Source of the DNA: JBGPGW01 sp046349515
Lineage (GTDB): Bacteria; Pseudomonadota; Alphaproteobacteria; CADEGL01
Assembly: GCA_046349515.1 (NCBI GenBank)
Contig: JAXMCE010000016.1
Location: 7,813-71,812, forward strand
Reading direction: 5' to 3'
DNA: 64,000 nt
Shown piece after piece: positions 10,052 to 18,937 of this stretch; within the stretch, counting starts at the first letter, position 1; the number at the start of each line of letters is the position of its first letter. The notes beneath the pieces were generated by a model. The model saw nothing but the letters and a program-made list of their open reading frames with translations, had not been told where the DNA came from and made no database searches. The position numbers were made by a program, and so were the translations under genes.

Positions 10052-11422
10052 TTAGCCTCGTGCCTTGTTCGCCTTGAGGGCCGCCTTCTGCGCCGCCCTG
10101 CGGCGGCGGAAGCGTGCGGCCCAGCCCTTGGAATCACGCTGATCGGCCCGCGTGACGGCCAATGCATCCGCCTCGACGTCGCGCGTAATCACGCTGCCGG
10201 CACCGATGATGGCGCCGTCCCCGACCGTGACCGGGGCGACGAGCGCCGAATTGGACCCGATGAAGGCACCGCGCCCGATCACCGTCTTCGACTTGAAGAA
10301 CCCGTCGTAATTGCACGTGATCGTGCCCGCGCCGACATTCGCGCCCGATCCGACATGCGCATCGCCGATGTAGCTCAGGTGATTGGCCTTGGCGCCCGCC
10401 TCGATCGTCGCCTGTTTCACTTCGACGTAGTTGCCGATATGGGCGCCGGCACCGATGACGGCGCCGGGCCGCAGGCGCGCGAAGGGACCGATGACGGCGC
10501 CCGCCGCGATCGTCGCGCCCTCGATGTGGCAGAAGGCACGGATCTCGACGTCATCGCCGACGCGCACGCCGGGCCCGAAGACGACGCCAGGTCCGATCGT
10601 CACGTCGCGACCGACCACGGTGTCATGGGCGAAATAGACGCTCGAAGGATCGAGGAGCGTCGCCCCCCGGTCGAGCGCGCGACCGCGCAGGCGCGCCTGC
10701 ACGACCGCTTCGGCCGAGGCCAGCTCGGCGCGCGAATTGACTCCCAAGAGCTCCTCGGCCGGCGCGCGCACGACGGCACAACCGAGCCGCCGGGCCCTGG
10801 CGCGGGCGACGATGTCGGTCAGGTAGTACTCGCGCTTCGCGTTGCGGTTGTTGATCTCGCCAAGAAGCGTGAACAAGCGACGGCCGTCGACGGCCATCAC
10901 GCCCGAATTGCAGAGGCGGATGGCACGCTCGGCCGCGCTCGCGTCGCGGTACTCGACGATCCGGTCGAGCGACCCGTCGCGCGCGAGCACGAGACGCCCG
11001 TAAGCGCCGGGATCAGCCGGCTCGAAGCCCAGGACCACGACCGCCGGCCGAGGCTTTCGCCTCAAGGCGGCGAGAACGCGCCGGAGCGTCCCGGCCGAGA
11101 GGAGCGGCGTGTCGCCGTAGAGGACCAGCACGTCGCCCGCGAAGCCCTTGAGCGCCTCGCGAGCCGCCATCACGGCATGCCCCGTGCCGAGCTGTTTTTC
11201 CTGGACGGCGACGCGACTTGGCGCAACGGCGGTCGCGACCGATTCCATCCCCGGCCCGACGACGACGACCGACCGGTCGATCTTGAGCGCGGAGAGCGTC
11301 GCCAGCACATGGAGGACCATGGGCCGGCCCGCGATCGGGTGCATGACCTTGGGCAGCCGCGACTTCATGCGCGTGCCCTTGCCCGCGGCAAGGATGACAG
11401 CCGCCGTTTTGGGTTGTTTCAT
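10052..11422 (-). CDS. glmU: Bifunctional UDP-N-acetylglucosamine pyrophosphorylase/glucosamine-1-phosphate N-acetyltransferase
   Basis: Catalyses the last two steps to UDP-GlcNAc: acetylation of glucosamine 1-phosphate and uridylyl transfer. The N-terminal uridylyltransferase domain carries LAAGKGTRMKSRLPKVMH, LVLYGDTPLL and the LCNSGVMAVD segment. After a linker near residue 230 comes a left-handed beta-helix of hexapeptide repeats (IGPGVVFGPGVRVGDD onward), the acetyltransferase site in NYVEVKQATIEAGAKANHLSYIGD, and NVGAGTITCNYDG. A basic Arg/Lys tail ends the 456-residue protein. The ATG at 11422 places the nucleotide-binding loop at the usual position. It is the first gene of the glmU-glmS pair and is divergent from gph, with 113 bp between starts. 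Confidence 0.98.
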   Translation of the reverse strand: MKQPKTAAVILAAGKGTRMKSRLPKVMHPIAGRPMVLHVLATLSALKIDRSVVVVGPGMESVATAVAPSRVAVQEKQLGTGHAVMAAREALKGFAGDVLVLYGDTPLLSAGTLRRVLAALRRKPRPAVVVLGFEPADPGAYGRLVLARDGSLDRIVEYRDASAAERAIRLCNSGVMAVDGRRLFTLLGEINNRNAKREYYLTDIVARARARRLGCAVVRAPAEELLGVNSRAELASAEAVVQARLRGRALDRGATLLDPSSVYFAHDTVVGRDVTIGPGVVFGPGVRVGDDVEIRAFCHIEGATIAAGAVIGPFARLRPGAVIGAGAHIGNYVEVKQATIEAGAKANHLSYIGDAHVGSGANVGAGTITCNYDGFFKSKTVIGRGAFIGSNSALVAPVTVGDGAIIGAGSVITRDVEADALAVTRADQRDSKGWAARFRRRRAAQKAALKANKARG

Positions 11423-11535
11423 CGCCGAGCTTTGCCTAAGAAGCGTCGCGCGTTGGTGCGTGGCTACGAGGCATGGGTGGACCTTGCCACAGCGGTCGCG
11501 TCCCACCCAAGTCAAGAATTGTTAATAAACGTTGC

Positions 11536-12222
11536 ATGACAGTCTCGCCAGCCCCGCGCGCGCGCCGCGCCGTTGTCTTCGATCTCGACGGCACGCTCGT
11601 CGACAGCGCGCCCGACATCCACGACGCCATCAACGCAGTGCTCGTTGAGGAGAGCCGCGCGCAAGTGAGCCTTTCGCGCGTCATCGGCATGATCGGCGAC
11701 GGGGCGGAGCAGCTGGTCGCTCGCGCATTCGCGGAATCCGGGCCCCGCCCGGAGGGGGCCGCGCTCAGGGCGCTCCTGTCGCGCTTCCTTGCGCGCTACG
11801 AGGCACATCCCGCGCGGCTCACGAAACCGTTTCCCGGCGTCGCCGACACGCTCGCGCTGCTCAAGCGCGAGGGCTATCGGCTCGGGGTATGCACCAATAA
11901 GCCGGACCGCCTGACGACGGTCGTGCTTGCGGCCCTCGATCTTGCTCCGTATTTCGACGCCGTGGTCGGGCCGGATGCGGTCGAGCGCCGGAAGCCGGAT
12001 GCCGCCCATATGCGCGCGACTCTCGAGGCCCTCGGCGCGAGCGCGGAGGACGCCACGATGGTGGGCGACGGCCTCAACGACGTGCGCATCGCCAAGGCCG
12101 CGGGCATGCCGTGCGTCTGCGTCACCTTCGGCTATGCGCACCAGCCGCCGTCGACTCTCGGCGCCGATGTCCTCATCGACCGCTTCGAGGAGCTTCCGGG
12201 CGCCCTCGCGCGCCTCGCGTGA
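11536..12222 (+). CDS. gph: Phosphoglycolate phosphatase (HAD family)
   Basis: Dephosphorylates 2-phosphoglycolate, a product of DNA repair or photorespiration, in the cytoplasm. The 228-residue protein shows HAD motif I VVFDLDGTLVDSAPDI, a helical cap with GMIGDGAEQLVARAF, motif II LGVCTNKPDR, the Lys motif ERRKPDAAHM and motif III MVGDGLNDVRIAKAAGM. The GDG-rich cap loop and overall length fit Gph rather than broader HAD hydrolases. I took the ATG at 11536, since the frame from 11473 has no conserved residues before it. It is divergent from glmU, and the AT-rich TTGTTAATAAACG just upstream probably holds its promoter. Confidence 0.88.
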   Translation: MTVSPAPRARRAVVFDLDGTLVDSAPDIHDAINAVLVEESRAQVSLSRVIGMIGDGAEQLVARAFAESGPRPEGAALRALLSRFLARYEAHPARLTKPFPGVADTLALLKREGYRLGVCTNKPDRLTTVVLAALDLAPYFDAVVGPDAVERRKPDAAHMRATLEALGASAEDATMVGDGLNDVRIAKAAGMPCVCVTFGYAHQPPSTLGADVLIDRFEELPGALARLA

Positions 12223-12276
12223 GAAGAGCCCCGCTTTCTTGACAGCGCGCGAAGCTGCCACCTAAATGGGCGGCAC

Positions 12277-12351
12277 GGGCGCGTAGCTCAGCGGTAGAGC
12301 ACTCGTTTCACATGCGAGGGGTCGCTGGTTCAAGCCCAGCCGCGCCCACCA
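12277..12351 (+). tRNA. tRNA-Val (anticodon CAC)
   Basis: A complete cloverleaf. The acceptor stem GGGCGCG (12277-12283) pairs with CGCGCCC (12341-12347). The D-arm is GCTC/GAGC, the anticodon stem CTCGT/GCGAG encloses the loop TTCACAT with anticodon CAC (valine GTG codons), and the T-arm GCTGG/CCAGC encloses TTCAAGC. The CCA end is encoded in the genome at 12349-12351. There is no intron and no associated integrase. Confidence 0.97.
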
Positions 12352-12384
12352 CTCAACAGGAAGACACGGTGTTTCGAGGCTCCC

Positions 12385-12402
12385 GGCGGGCTTGCGCCCG
12401 CC
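12385..12402. terminator. GC-rich hairpin between tRNA-Val and a convergent gene
   Basis: GGCGGGC and GCCCGCC form a perfect 7-bp stem with a TTGC loop. It lies between the tRNA 3' end and the stop codon of the convergent LLM oxidoreductase gene. There is no T-run on either side, so this is a candidate terminator or RNA-processing structure, not a classical intrinsic terminator. Confidence 0.4.
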
Positions 12403-12426
12403 CACGGATAAATCCACCGCCGTGCC

Positions 12427-13296
12427 TTAACCGCCGCGCGCGTCCTCGGCCGCTTCCTTGAAGCGCCGCAAGGTCTCGATTTGCGCGTCGAAGGTCGCGA
12501 TGCGGTGCGTCGGATAGAGCATGACCATCTGGGCCCCAAGCCGGCGCCAACCATCGGCGGCCTCGGCCCACCCATCCGGATCGAATGCCTTCGTCCGCAG
12601 CCAAGCTTCGAGGCCGAAGGCGGCGGGATCGCGCCCGAAGTCTTTCAAATGGCCGCGGAGCGCATCGAGTTTCGCCTCGGCTTCGCCGTCTGGCGCGAGG
12701 ATCGGCATCCAGCCATCGCCGAGGCGCGCGGCGCGCTTCACCACCGCATCAGACGAGCCGCCGAACCAAATCGGGATCGGTCGCTGAATCGGCCTGGGCA
12801 CGATGCTGACCTCGCGGAGTTCGTGGAATCGCCCGGAGAAGGTCACGAGGTCTTCCGTCCACAACCTCCGCAACACCTTGACCTGTTCCGCCTGCCGGGC
12901 GCCGCGCGTCTCCCACTCCGTGCCGAGGGAGGCGTACTCGACATGGTTCCAGCCGACGCCGATGCCCAAGCGCAGGCGGCCCCCGCTCAGGATATCGACC
13001 TCCGCCGCTTGCTTGGCGACGACGCCCGTCTGGCGCTGCGGCAGGATGAGCACGCCGCTCGAAAGGCCGATCGTCTTGGTCACGCCGGCGAGAAAGGCCA
13101 GCGTCGTGAAGGTCTCGTGAAACGGATCGGTCTCGTCATAGACGGGCGTCCAGCCGTCGCGGGCGGTCGCGCCGAACACATGGTCCGGCACCTCGATACA
13201 GGCGTAGCCCAGCGCCTCCGCGGCCTGGGCCCAGTCGCGGATCTTGGCCGGGTCCCTCCCGATGTCCCTTGTGGGGAAGAAGGCGTTGAGACGCAT
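12427..13296 (-). CDS. LLM-class F420/flavin-dependent oxidoreductase
   Basis: A 289-residue luciferase-like monooxygenase-fold protein. MRLNAFFPTRDIGRDPAKI opens the barrel, followed by ALGYACIEVPDHVFG, TLAFLAGVTKTIGLSSGV, GGRLRLGIGVGWNHVEYASLG and RPIPIWFGGSSDAVVKRAARLGDGW. These are typical strands of the TIGR03619-like F420-dependent group. The substrate cannot be read from sequence. The ATG at 13296 is preceded by GAGGAGGG, which rules out the longer upstream frame. It stands alone, convergent with the tRNA and divergent from a DUF805 gene. F420 biosynthesis is not visible here, so FMN is an equally likely cofactor. Confidence 0.85.
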   Translation of the reverse strand: MRLNAFFPTRDIGRDPAKIRDWAQAAEALGYACIEVPDHVFGATARDGWTPVYDETDPFHETFTTLAFLAGVTKTIGLSSGVLILPQRQTGVVAKQAAEVDILSGGRLRLGIGVGWNHVEYASLGTEWETRGARQAEQVKVLRRLWTEDLVTFSGRFHELREVSIVPRPIQRPIPIWFGGSSDAVVKRAARLGDGWMPILAPDGEAEAKLDALRGHLKDFGRDPAAFGLEAWLRTKAFDPDGWAEAADGWRRLGAQMVMLYPTHRIATFDAQIETLRRFKEAAEDARGG

Positions 13297-13536
13297 GGCA
13301 CCCTCCTCGTGACGCCGGGCAGATGTCGGGGGCGGCATCGCTCGACCGCATCCATATTCTGGAGCGCCCCCCGATGAACTAGCAATCGACGATCCGGGGC
13401 CGAGGCGCGATCGACCGTGGAATCCAGCTTGAACCGATGACCCTCCATGACCCAATCTCAGGCACGGAGAGGGGCGCCCATGCCGCGTCGATCCGACGGG
13501 ACGCGCATCCACAACCCCTCCCTGGGGGAGACGTCG

Positions 13537-13905
13537 ATGACTCTCGTTGAATCAATCAAGACCTGCTTCACGAAATACGCGACCTTCGAGGGCCGCGCGG
13601 CCCGATCGGAATACTGGTACTGGGCGCTGTCTGTCACGGTCGTCAGTATCATTCTCCAACTTATTAACGACAAGTTGTCGGCGGCATTCGGCATCGGCGT
13701 CTTTCTACCGTACCTCGCCGTCACCGCCCGGCGCTTGCACGACATTGACCGGTCGGGCTGGTGGCAGCTCATCTATTTCATTCCGATCATCGGCTGGATC
13801 ATCATGCTTGTTTGGTGTGTCACCCGCGGGACACCGGGCACCAACCGATTCGGCGAGAACCCACTCGCCCGCGCGAGCAATCCCGTGAGCGCGCAGTCGA
13901 CTTAG
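13537..13905 (+). CDS. DUF805 family small inner-membrane protein
   Basis: A 122-residue membrane protein. The cytoplasmic start SIKTCFTKYATFEGRAARSE is the recognisable DUF805 opening (FxGRxxRxEYW), followed by hydrophobic helices around YWYWALSVTVVSIILQLI and FLPYLAVTARRLHD, the conserved RLHDIDRSGWWQLI, and a last helix IPIIGWIIMLVWCV. The tail GTPGTNRFGENP is also typical. The role of the family is not established. The ATG at 13537 has GGGGGAG upstream. It is a single gene, convergent with the AI-2E family gene. Confidence 0.9.
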   Translation: MTLVESIKTCFTKYATFEGRAARSEYWYWALSVTVVSIILQLINDKLSAAFGIGVFLPYLAVTARRLHDIDRSGWWQLIYFIPIIGWIIMLVWCVTRGTPGTNRFGENPLARASNPVSAQST

Positions 13906-14014
13906 TGGTGACTTGCCCTGCCGCCCGCGATCTGTGCGGTGCGGCGTCGCACGCTCGTCGTCGCGTGAAGAGTTCGGCGGGCGGCGCACCACCTCGCCGC
14001 GCGCGCTCCCGCCA

Positions 14015-15031
14015 TCAAATCAGCTTGCGGGCGGACAATTCGTCCTTGAGATAGGCGTAGTAGATGGGCGCCGCGATGACGCCGGGAATGCCGAAGGCGG
14101 ACTCCATGACGAGCATTGCGATGAGGATCTCCCAGGCGCGCGCGTGGATGCGCCCGCCGACGATGCGCGCATTCACGAAATACTCGAGCTTGTGGATGAC
14201 GATGAGGAAGACCAGCGAGGCCATGGCGACATAGGGGGAGACGCTGAAGCTGACGATGACGTTCACGGTGTTCGAGATCAGGTTTCCGATGACCGGCAGG
14301 AGGCCGGCGATGAACGTCACCACCACGATGGTCTTCTTGAACGGCAATTGCACGCCGAAGGACGGCAGAAGGACGAACAGGTAAAGGCCCGTGAGGATGG
14401 TGTTGAGGGCGGAGATGCGAACCTGGGCGAACACGACCCGCCGGAACGCGGTGCCGAGGAACTCGGCCCGCTCGGCGAGCGCCCGCGCTAACGGCCGTCG
14501 CGTCTCATGGGGGATCACGTCCCCGATTGCGACCAGGCCGCCGATGATCATGCCGATGAGGATGTGCACGAGGACACGCCCGAAATCCTCGCCGATCGTC
14601 TGAAGCTCCCGCGCATGGGCCCGCAGCCATTGCGACACCATGGTCTCGAGCTCGTCGAGATTGGAGGGCACGGAGGCGCGAATCCATTTGGGGATGTGGG
14701 AGCGCGCCGTCTCGATCACGTCGGCCATCTTCCCGAGCAAGGCGACGAAGCTGTCCGAGGAGTTCGTGAACATGGTGACAAGCGCCGCGATGCCGACCGT
14801 CAGCAGCGCGATCGTGCCCGACACGAGAAGGACGAAGGCGACCGTCTTGCTCATCTTGTGCGTGACGCCGATCCGGCCCTGCTTGCCGGCGATCGTGTGA
14901 ACGAGCTCATAGACGAGAAGCCCGGACAGGAGGGCCGCAAGGATGCCGAGCTTCACAACAGCCACGAGGCCGCAACCGGCGAGGATCCACGCGGCAATGG
15001 TGTGGTTTGTCGGTCTCGTCACGTCATCCAT
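14015..15031 (-). CDS. AI-2E family (PerM-type) transporter
   Basis: A 338-residue polytopic inner-membrane protein of the AI-2E exporter/UPF0118 family. N-terminal helices cover IAAWILAGCGLVAVVKLGILAALL, a pair of helices follows after HKMSKTVAFVLLVSG, a large soluble segment runs from about residue 85 to 160, and C-terminal helices include AQVRISALNTILTGLYLFVL and FIAGLLPVIGNLISNTV. Those last two carry the family signature. Members export small molecules or act as Na+/H+ antiporters, and the substrate is unknown. It is monocistronic, convergent with DUF805. The ATG at 15031 begins with a short cytoplasmic lead. Confidence 0.88.
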   Translation of the reverse strand: MDDVTRPTNHTIAAWILAGCGLVAVVKLGILAALLSGLLVYELVHTIAGKQGRIGVTHKMSKTVAFVLLVSGTIALLTVGIAALVTMFTNSSDSFVALLGKMADVIETARSHIPKWIRASVPSNLDELETMVSQWLRAHARELQTIGEDFGRVLVHILIGMIIGGLVAIGDVIPHETRRPLARALAERAEFLGTAFRRVVFAQVRISALNTILTGLYLFVLLPSFGVQLPFKKTIVVVTFIAGLLPVIGNLISNTVNVIVSFSVSPYVAMASLVFLIVIHKLEYFVNARIVGGRIHARAWEILIAMLVMESAFGIPGVIAAPIYYAYLKDELSARKLI

Positions 15032-15611
15032 TCGCTAAGCACCGCAGGGCGCGCGCCGATCGCACGGGCCTCCCGGGCACGTTAGTCGAGAGGCATCGGC
15101 GGCGCCAGTCCCGGCGATTGGCGATGTGACCGGTCGAATCGCCGGCTCACGCCTCGAATGAAGGGCGTGCGGCGTCCGATCGATCGTGGTCGCGCGACGA
15201 CGAACCGTCTCCAATCTTCGGGACGATTCACGTCGAGCGCCGACGCATGGGCGCATCGAGGGAGATCGCACCATCGCATGGCTTGACCGGGTCAATTCCG
15301 AACACAGGTGCGGCATATCGGCCAGCGAACCGATGGAGCGACGTGGGTCGGTGCCAGTCCCATTGCGGCGGCGGGCTCAAATCCCGCAAACGCGAATCGG
15401 CATGCCATTGATCCACAACGCTATTCCGACTTTCCCTCGTTAAATTTTCGGTGCGGCAAATCCGCATGCGAAATCGGCAGGTAAGAGCAATGGACGGCAG
15501 CCTTGCCCATCGCCAGCGGCGCCCCCGGCATGAAAGCGGAGACGCAAGGCAACGCCGCTCCGGGCGATGCGGCCCAAGAGAATGACGCAATCGGAACGAC
15601 GGGAGACAGAG
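15032..15611. other. 580-bp stretch without a recognisable gene
   Basis: Lies between the divergent AI-2E family gene and a small lipoprotein gene. Short frames occur on both strands, but none shows a conserved motif, plausible ribosome-binding site or protein-like composition. I see no repeat or strong hairpin. It presumably holds the two promoters. Confidence 0.6.
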
Positions 15612-15896
15612 ATGATGCGACTGTGGATCGGTGCCGCCGCGGCGGCGTGCATGTTGACTCTCGCGGCTTGCCATGCGGGCGCCGCCGGCAAATCGGACAC
15701 CTACCAGGCAGGCTATGCGAGCGGTTGCCGCGCGGGCCAGGTGAATGCCGGACGTCCAGGACCGATGCCGTGGCGCGACGACGCGCTCTACCGAAGCGAC
15801 GCGCAGTACACGGCCGGCTGGGACGACGGTGCCAAGCAATGCTATGCGGCCGAGGTCTCGAGCCCCCATGCCTGGGGCGGCGGCGGCGGCCGATAG
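15612..15896 (+). CDS. Small lipoprotein with GYxxGC...QYTxGW motif (paralogue 1)
   Basis: A 94-residue predicted lipoprotein. MMRLWIGAAAAACMLTLAAC is a signal peptide ending in a lipobox (LAAC), after which the mature part is only about 70 residues. It holds YQAGYASGCRAGQVNAG and, after a short spacer, RSDAQYTAGWDDGAKQCY. Two further paralogues with the same architecture are encoded at 31647-31952 and 31984-32250. The two conserved Cys residues in the mature part could form a disulfide. The start follows GGGAGACAGA. I do not recognise a named family or function. A C-terminal Gly run (HAWGGGGGR) closes it. Confidence 0.8.
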   Translation: MMRLWIGAAAAACMLTLAACHAGAAGKSDTYQAGYASGCRAGQVNAGRPGPMPWRDDALYRSDAQYTAGWDDGAKQCYAAEVSSPHAWGGGGGR

Positions 15897-15934
15897 CGGA
15901 GTCGCACGTTTCTTCCGGGTGATCGACGGCGAGC

Positions 15935-17476
15935 CTAGGTCGCGCGCGCACAAGACGCGATGGTGTCCGCCGCCGCCCCGGTGATCCCGCGGCGCAGCTT
16001 GAACCGCTGGATCTTGCCGGTCGCGGTGCGGGGAATCGCTGCGACGATCTCAATCCGCTGCGGCCGTTTGTGCGGCGGCAGTCGGCCGGCCAGAACCTCG
16101 GAAAGCCGTGTCACGTCGACCGGTCCACGCTCCTCACGGGGTACGAGGTAGAGCACGCCCTCGGTGAGGCCGTCCGGATCGGCGATGCCCACGAGCGCCG
16201 CATCGAGGATGCCATCCTCTGCCATCACAATCTCCTCGACTTCGCTTGGGCTGACCCATTGCCCCCTGACCTTGAACCGATCATCCGCGCGCCCCTGGTG
16301 ATGCCAATAGCCACCCTCGTCGATGCGATAGAGATCGCCGGTCGAAAACCATTCGCCCCGGAACGCGCGCGCAGATTCCTCCGGCCGCTGCCAATAGCCA
16401 TCGGCGCAGGCCAGCGTGCGCACTTCGAGGACGCCCGATGTGCCGGGGGAATCGGCGGGGCCGGTCCCGCTTTCAAGCCGTGCCTCGACGCCCGGCGCCG
16501 GCGTACCGGAGGCGCCGGGACAAATGCGACCTGGCCGGTTCGAGAGCAGCATGTAGATCGTCTCGGATGTTCCCATCCCGTCCAAAATCTCGCCGCCCGT
16601 CTCGGCACGCCAACGCTCGAAAAGCGACGCCGGCAGCCTCTCTCCCGCCGAGACGTAGTGCTTCACCGCGCGGAACGGCTCGGTCGCAGCGACACCGCTA
16701 GCGAGCATCGCCCGGTAGAGCGTCGGCACTGAGAACACGATGCTCGGCTCATGGCGGACAAGGATGGCAGCGACGAGTTCCGGATCCGAGCGTCCGTCAT
16801 GGAGGATCGCGGTCGCGCCGATCTTGAGCGTCCCGAAGAGAATTGTCCCGAGCGCGTAGGCAAAGAAAAGCTTCGATGTCGCAAACAGGCGATCATCCGG
16901 CCCGACGCCAAGCACCTCGCGAAGATAAAGATCCGATGGCAGGACATCCCGGTGGCGATGGATGGCTGCCTTGATGCGCCCCGTCGTGCCGGAGGTGTAG
17001 ACCCAGAACGCCATGTCGCGAGGTGTCCGTGCCGGCAGGGCGCCCGCATCGCGATGGGATGCCGTGGGGCAATCCAGATCCTCGCCGCGCAAGACCGCCC
17101 TCGCCTCGCGGGCGAGCCGTGGCCTCACCCGTTCGTAGGACACGGCACCATCGCCGTCGGCGACCACGACCGAGGGCCGGCTGTCCTCAAGGACCGCGAG
17201 AAGCTCGTCCGGCCCGAGGCGCGGATTGACTGCAACCGCAACGCCGCCCGCCTTCATGGCACCGAGATAACTCGCCGCGAGGCTCGGCGTGTCTTCCATC
17301 AGGAAAACAACGCGCCCATCGGCTTCGAGGCCCAGCTCCGCGAACACTTGCGCCGCGCGCAGGACAGACTCCGCAAGCTCGCCGAAGGTCACGATGCGGT
17401 CCCGCCACACGATCGCCGGGCGCGCGGCATGCGCGCCACGGCACCAGGGGTCGAGAAGAACATCGGTCGCGTTCAC
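15935..17476 (-). CDS. Benzoate-CoA ligase-like AMP-dependent synthetase
   Basis: An acyl-adenylate-forming ligase that activates an aromatic or related carboxylate to its CoA thioester. The 513-residue protein begins VNATDVLLDPW, the usual benzoate-CoA ligase opening. I use the GTG at 17476 with GGAG six bases upstream, since upstream residues are unlike the family. Motif A3 reads YTSGTTGRIKAAIH (the usual Pro before Lys is Ile here), followed by GMGTSETIYMLLSNRPG (A5), WFSTGDLYRIDEGGYWHHQGRADDRFK-type A7/A8 elements and PRTATGKIQRFKLR with the catalytic Lys. It is divergent from an FAH-family hydrolase gene by 145 bp, suggesting a shared aromatic or acyl catabolic locus. The true substrate is not determined. 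Confidence 0.85.
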   Translation of the reverse strand: MNATDVLLDPWCRGAHAARPAIVWRDRIVTFGELAESVLRAAQVFAELGLEADGRVVFLMEDTPSLAASYLGAMKAGGVAVAVNPRLGPDELLAVLEDSRPSVVVADGDGAVSYERVRPRLAREARAVLRGEDLDCPTASHRDAGALPARTPRDMAFWVYTSGTTGRIKAAIHRHRDVLPSDLYLREVLGVGPDDRLFATSKLFFAYALGTILFGTLKIGATAILHDGRSDPELVAAILVRHEPSIVFSVPTLYRAMLASGVAATEPFRAVKHYVSAGERLPASLFERWRAETGGEILDGMGTSETIYMLLSNRPGRICPGASGTPAPGVEARLESGTGPADSPGTSGVLEVRTLACADGYWQRPEESARAFRGEWFSTGDLYRIDEGGYWHHQGRADDRFKVRGQWVSPSEVEEIVMAEDGILDAALVGIADPDGLTEGVLYLVPREERGPVDVTRLSEVLAGRLPPHKRPQRIEIVAAIPRTATGKIQRFKLRRGITGAAADTIASCARAT

Positions 17477-17621
17477 GCCCAGCTCCACCAAAGGCAAGAG
17501 AGACCGGGCACCTAAGCATCGGCCTCCGCCGGGAACAAGCGGCTTGCGCCGCCCTGTCCAGCCGGTCATGTTTTGCATCGAGCGCATCGGCGCCGCCACC
17601 GGAGCGACGGAGAGAGAACAC

Positions 17622-18464
17622 ATGAAACTCGTGAGTTACAGGATGGGCGATCGGACGTCCTATGGCGCCGCCGTCGATGGCGGGATCGTGGACCTCGCGA
17701 AACGCCTGCCGCATCCGAGCCTGAAGGCCCTCCTCGCGGCCGGCGCGATCGACGACGCGCGGCGCGCGGCGCAAGGGCAGCCCCCCGATGCGCGTCTCGA
17801 CAGCGTGACCTTGCTGCCGCCGATCCCCGATCCGGACAAGATCATCTGCGTCGGCCTCAACTACGACGAGCACCGCAAGGAGACGGGTCGCGAGAAGACC
17901 GCGCACCCGACGCTCTTCACCCGCTTTGCGGACACGCAGATCGGCCATGGCCAAGCGCTCGTCAAACCCAAATCGTCGGACCAGTTCGACTATGAGGGCG
18001 AGCTCGCGGTCATCATCGGCAAGCGCGGCCGCCACGTGCCCCAGGCGCGCGCCTACGAGATCGTCGCCGGCTATTCCTGCTACCACGACGGCAGCGTCCG
18101 CGACTGGCAGTTCCACACGAGCCAATTCGTGCCTGGAAAGAACTTCCCATCGACCGGCGGCTTCGGACCCTGGCTCGTCACCAAGGACGAAATCCCCGAT
18201 CCGCACAAATTGACGCTGATCACGCGCCTCAACGGGAAGGAAGTCCAGAAATCGGGGACCGATGTGATGATCTTCCCCGTGGCGGAGTTGATCGCCTACA
18301 TCACGACCTTCACGACTCTCTCGCCGGGCGACGTGATCGCGACGGGGACGCCGTCCGGTGTCGGCTCGAAGCGCAATCCGCCGCTGTTCATGAAACCGGG
18401 CGACGTGGCGGAGGTCGAGATTTCCTCCGTCGGCCTCCTCAAGAATCCGATCATCGGGGAGTAA
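17622..18464 (+). CDS. Fumarylacetoacetate hydrolase (FAH) family protein
   Basis: A 280-residue member of the FAH superfamily, which cleaves C-C bonds in acylpyruvates or hydrates and isomerises 2-oxo-dienoates at a divalent-metal site. Landmarks are KIICVGLNYDEHRKETG, FDYEGELAVIIGKRG with two metal-binding Glu residues, YHDGSVRDWQFH (metal Asp and catalytic context), GKNFPSTGGFGPWLV and the C-terminal SPGDVIATGTPSGVG. It starts at the ATG at 17622, and the N-terminal MKLVSYRMGDRTSYGA is the usual short first domain. It is divergent from the benzoate-CoA-ligase-like gene. Its 3' end overlaps the relic of a reductase gene on the other strand, consistent with a partly eroded catabolic cluster. 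Confidence 0.92.
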   Translation: MKLVSYRMGDRTSYGAAVDGGIVDLAKRLPHPSLKALLAAGAIDDARRAAQGQPPDARLDSVTLLPPIPDPDKIICVGLNYDEHRKETGREKTAHPTLFTRFADTQIGHGQALVKPKSSDQFDYEGELAVIIGKRGRHVPQARAYEIVAGYSCYHDGSVRDWQFHTSQFVPGKNFPSTGGFGPWLVTKDEIPDPHKLTLITRLNGKEVQKSGTDVMIFPVAELIAYITTFTTLSPGDVIATGTPSGVGSKRNPPLFMKPGDVAEVEISSVGLLKNPIIGE

Positions 18465-18730
18465 GGCGCCCGGCGGGCCCAAGACCCGCGGCTGCGCGGC
18501 ACTGACGTTCGGCCTCGCTGTAGAATGGATCGGCCTGGCAGCGCTCGGGAACCAGCCCCCCGGGCGATGAGGACGGCGTGCGCGGCCTCGACCATGGCGG
18601 GTGGGCCCGCGATGTATGCCTCACGGTCGCCCAACGATCCCGTCATGCGCGCGAGCATATCGGGACGTGGGCCCACCGGGCGGACGGTCGGGTGATCGGG
18701 CTCCGACAAGGCGAAGGATTCGATTATTGC
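18451..18730 (-). pseudogene. Relic of an FAD/NAD(P)-binding reductase C-terminus (truncated and frameshifted)
   Basis: The interval between the FAH and M24 genes carries, on the minus strand, the C-terminal end of a ferredoxin-NADP-reductase-type protein. The segment DREAYIAGPPAMVEAAHAVL is the NAD-site signature. After ARG the frame breaks at a run of six C (plus strand 18556-18561), and the neighbouring frame continues LVPERCQADPFYSEAE to a TGA at 18451. This is the ending typical of reductases of aromatic or alkane oxygenases. Removing one base restores continuity. Only about 90 residues remain and no N-terminal FAD or 2Fe-2S domain fits in the gap, so truncation is certain even if the frameshift were a sequencing error. 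Confidence 0.75.
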
Positions 18731-18937
18731 AGGTCGCGGGCACGAGATCGACGACCTGGCGCCACGGGTCGCGGGGCGCGGACTCGCGGGAGGCGGTCAT
18801 GGCCCGCCATGAGAACGGCCTCGGGCAAGGTCGACACTGTCCTCCGCCGCGAAGCAGAGCGGGTTGCACGAAGTTTCGCTGGCCGCATAATCTCAACTGA
18901 CCGCCCGGACGGGCGGCGCACCAGGGGGAGCAGCGAC

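Noticed and set aside
12277..12426. tRNA-Val as an integration site for a genomic island
   Set aside because: No integrase, no direct repeat of the tRNA 3' end and ordinary genes on both sides.
15186..15443. 85-codon plus-strand frame in the 580-bp gap
   Set aside because: No start signal, no motif, and proline/arginine-rich composition typical of random GC-rich DNA.
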